From: an uncultured Piscinibacter sp.
GTDB taxonomy: Bacteria; Pseudomonadota; Gammaproteobacteria; Burkholderiales; Burkholderiaceae_C
Assembly (NCBI RefSeq): GCF_937952055.1
Contig: NZ_CALFYO010000013.1
Location: 19,944 to 83,943 of the forward strand
Direction of reading: 5' to 3'
Length of the DNA stretch: 64,000 nt
A model generated the notes under the pieces. That model did not search any database and had not been told where the DNA came from. It was given only the letters and a program-made list of their open reading frames with translations. Shown here in pieces: positions 63,830 through 64,000 of this stretch (the stretch's first letter is position 1; every line of letters starts with the position of its first letter). Both the position numbers and the translations under genes were made by a program.

Positions 63830-64000
63830 TCAGTGTGCGGTCCAGCCGCCGTCCACCGGCAGAACGGCGCCGGTGATCGAGGCGGCGGCATCCGAGCACA
63901 GGTGCAGGGTGAGCGCCGCCACCTCCGACACCTGGACGAAGCGCTTGGTCGGCTGCGCCGCCAGCAGCACGTCGCGAATGACGGCGTCCTCGGAGATGCC
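63830..64000 (-). CDS. 3-hydroxybutyrate dehydrogenase, C-terminal fragment
   Basis: The last 56 codons of a short-chain dehydrogenase that begins outside the window. TKRFVQVSEVAALTLHLCSD, AAASITGAVLPVDGGWTAH is the typical C-terminus of bacterial 3-hydroxybutyrate dehydrogenase, which oxidises D-3-hydroxybutyrate to acetoacetate with NAD+. The next gene is acetoacetate decarboxylase, which supports this reading over other short-chain dehydrogenases. Confidence 0.85.
   Translation of the reverse strand, partial: GISEDAVIRDVLLAAQPTKRFVQVSEVAALTLHLCSDAAASITGAVLPVDGGWTAH

Overview
The window is about 64 kb of GC-rich DNA with dense genes, frequent 4-bp ATGA/GTGA gene overlaps and strong AGGAG ribosome binding sites. 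The gene content (DUF1840, DUF4148-like protein, lysine/alanine histone H1-like repeats, dipeptide-type ABC transporter with amidohydrolases, 3-hydroxybutyrate dehydrogenase/patatin/acetoacetate decarboxylase string) points to a betaproteobacterium, most likely Burkholderiales. This is inference from gene families; no rRNA or tRNA is present to confirm it.

Left part (1-14.3 kb): an accessory region. A VWA protein and an HD-domain (SpoT/Mesh1-like) hydrolase are followed by a minus-strand series: a caspase fused to a C-terminal alpha/beta-hydrolase, a 40-residue ORF, a ComEC-like metallo-beta-lactamase-fold hydrolase, and a muramidase with a histone H1-like KKAPA/KKAAA tail. Upstream lie a divergent secreted acidic protein and a second caspase fused to an nSTAND ATPase. 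Together they look like an undescribed defence or programmed-cell-death locus with protease, lipase, hydrolase and cell-wall lytic parts. It is the best candidate for a new system in the window.

14.3-25 kb: a secreted amidohydrolase, an envelope/osmotic stress group (DUF1328, CsbD, BON lipoprotein, DUF2254, NhaA, cyclopropane-fatty-acid-synthase-like methyltransferase, DUF1840), and two stretches (13.3-14.3 and 23.4-25.1 kb) of lower coding density that look like decayed DNA.

25-43 kb: a catabolic island. A minus-strand operon encodes a periplasmic binding protein, two permeases and two ATPases of the peptide/nickel ABC family, then diaminopropionate ammonia-lyase, an M20 N-carbamoyl-amino-acid hydrolase and a nitrilase-family carbamoylase. 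A divergent plus-strand operon encodes a D-aminoacylase-like amidohydrolase, an M81 (MlrC-like) metallopeptidase, an M20 deacylase and an amidase. A second M20 carbamoyl hydrolase and an AEC transporter follow. Together they should import and dismantle N-acyl, N-carbamoyl or D-configured amino compounds, ending in ammonia and central metabolites.

43-51 kb: a cNMP-binding protein, a very large BTAD-type regulator with a degenerate cyclase domain and a STAND/AAA ATPase, and a CoA-hydrolase/GNAT fusion. 50.3-57.2 kb: two equal-length (95 aa) EF-hand secreted proteins bracket an OlsB-like acyltransferase and an overlapping six-gene operon (YHS, DoxX-like, TTC38-like TPR, alpha/beta-hydrolase lipoprotein, DedA, ATP-grasp).

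57.2-64 kb: a broken AEC permease, then a co-directional minus-strand run of 3-hydroxybutyrate dehydrogenase (partial), acetoacetate decarboxylase, patatin phospholipase, a truncated beta-carbonic anhydrase, a YeeE/YedE transporter, an OmpR-type regulator, its histidine kinase and a PAS-GAF protein without an output domain.
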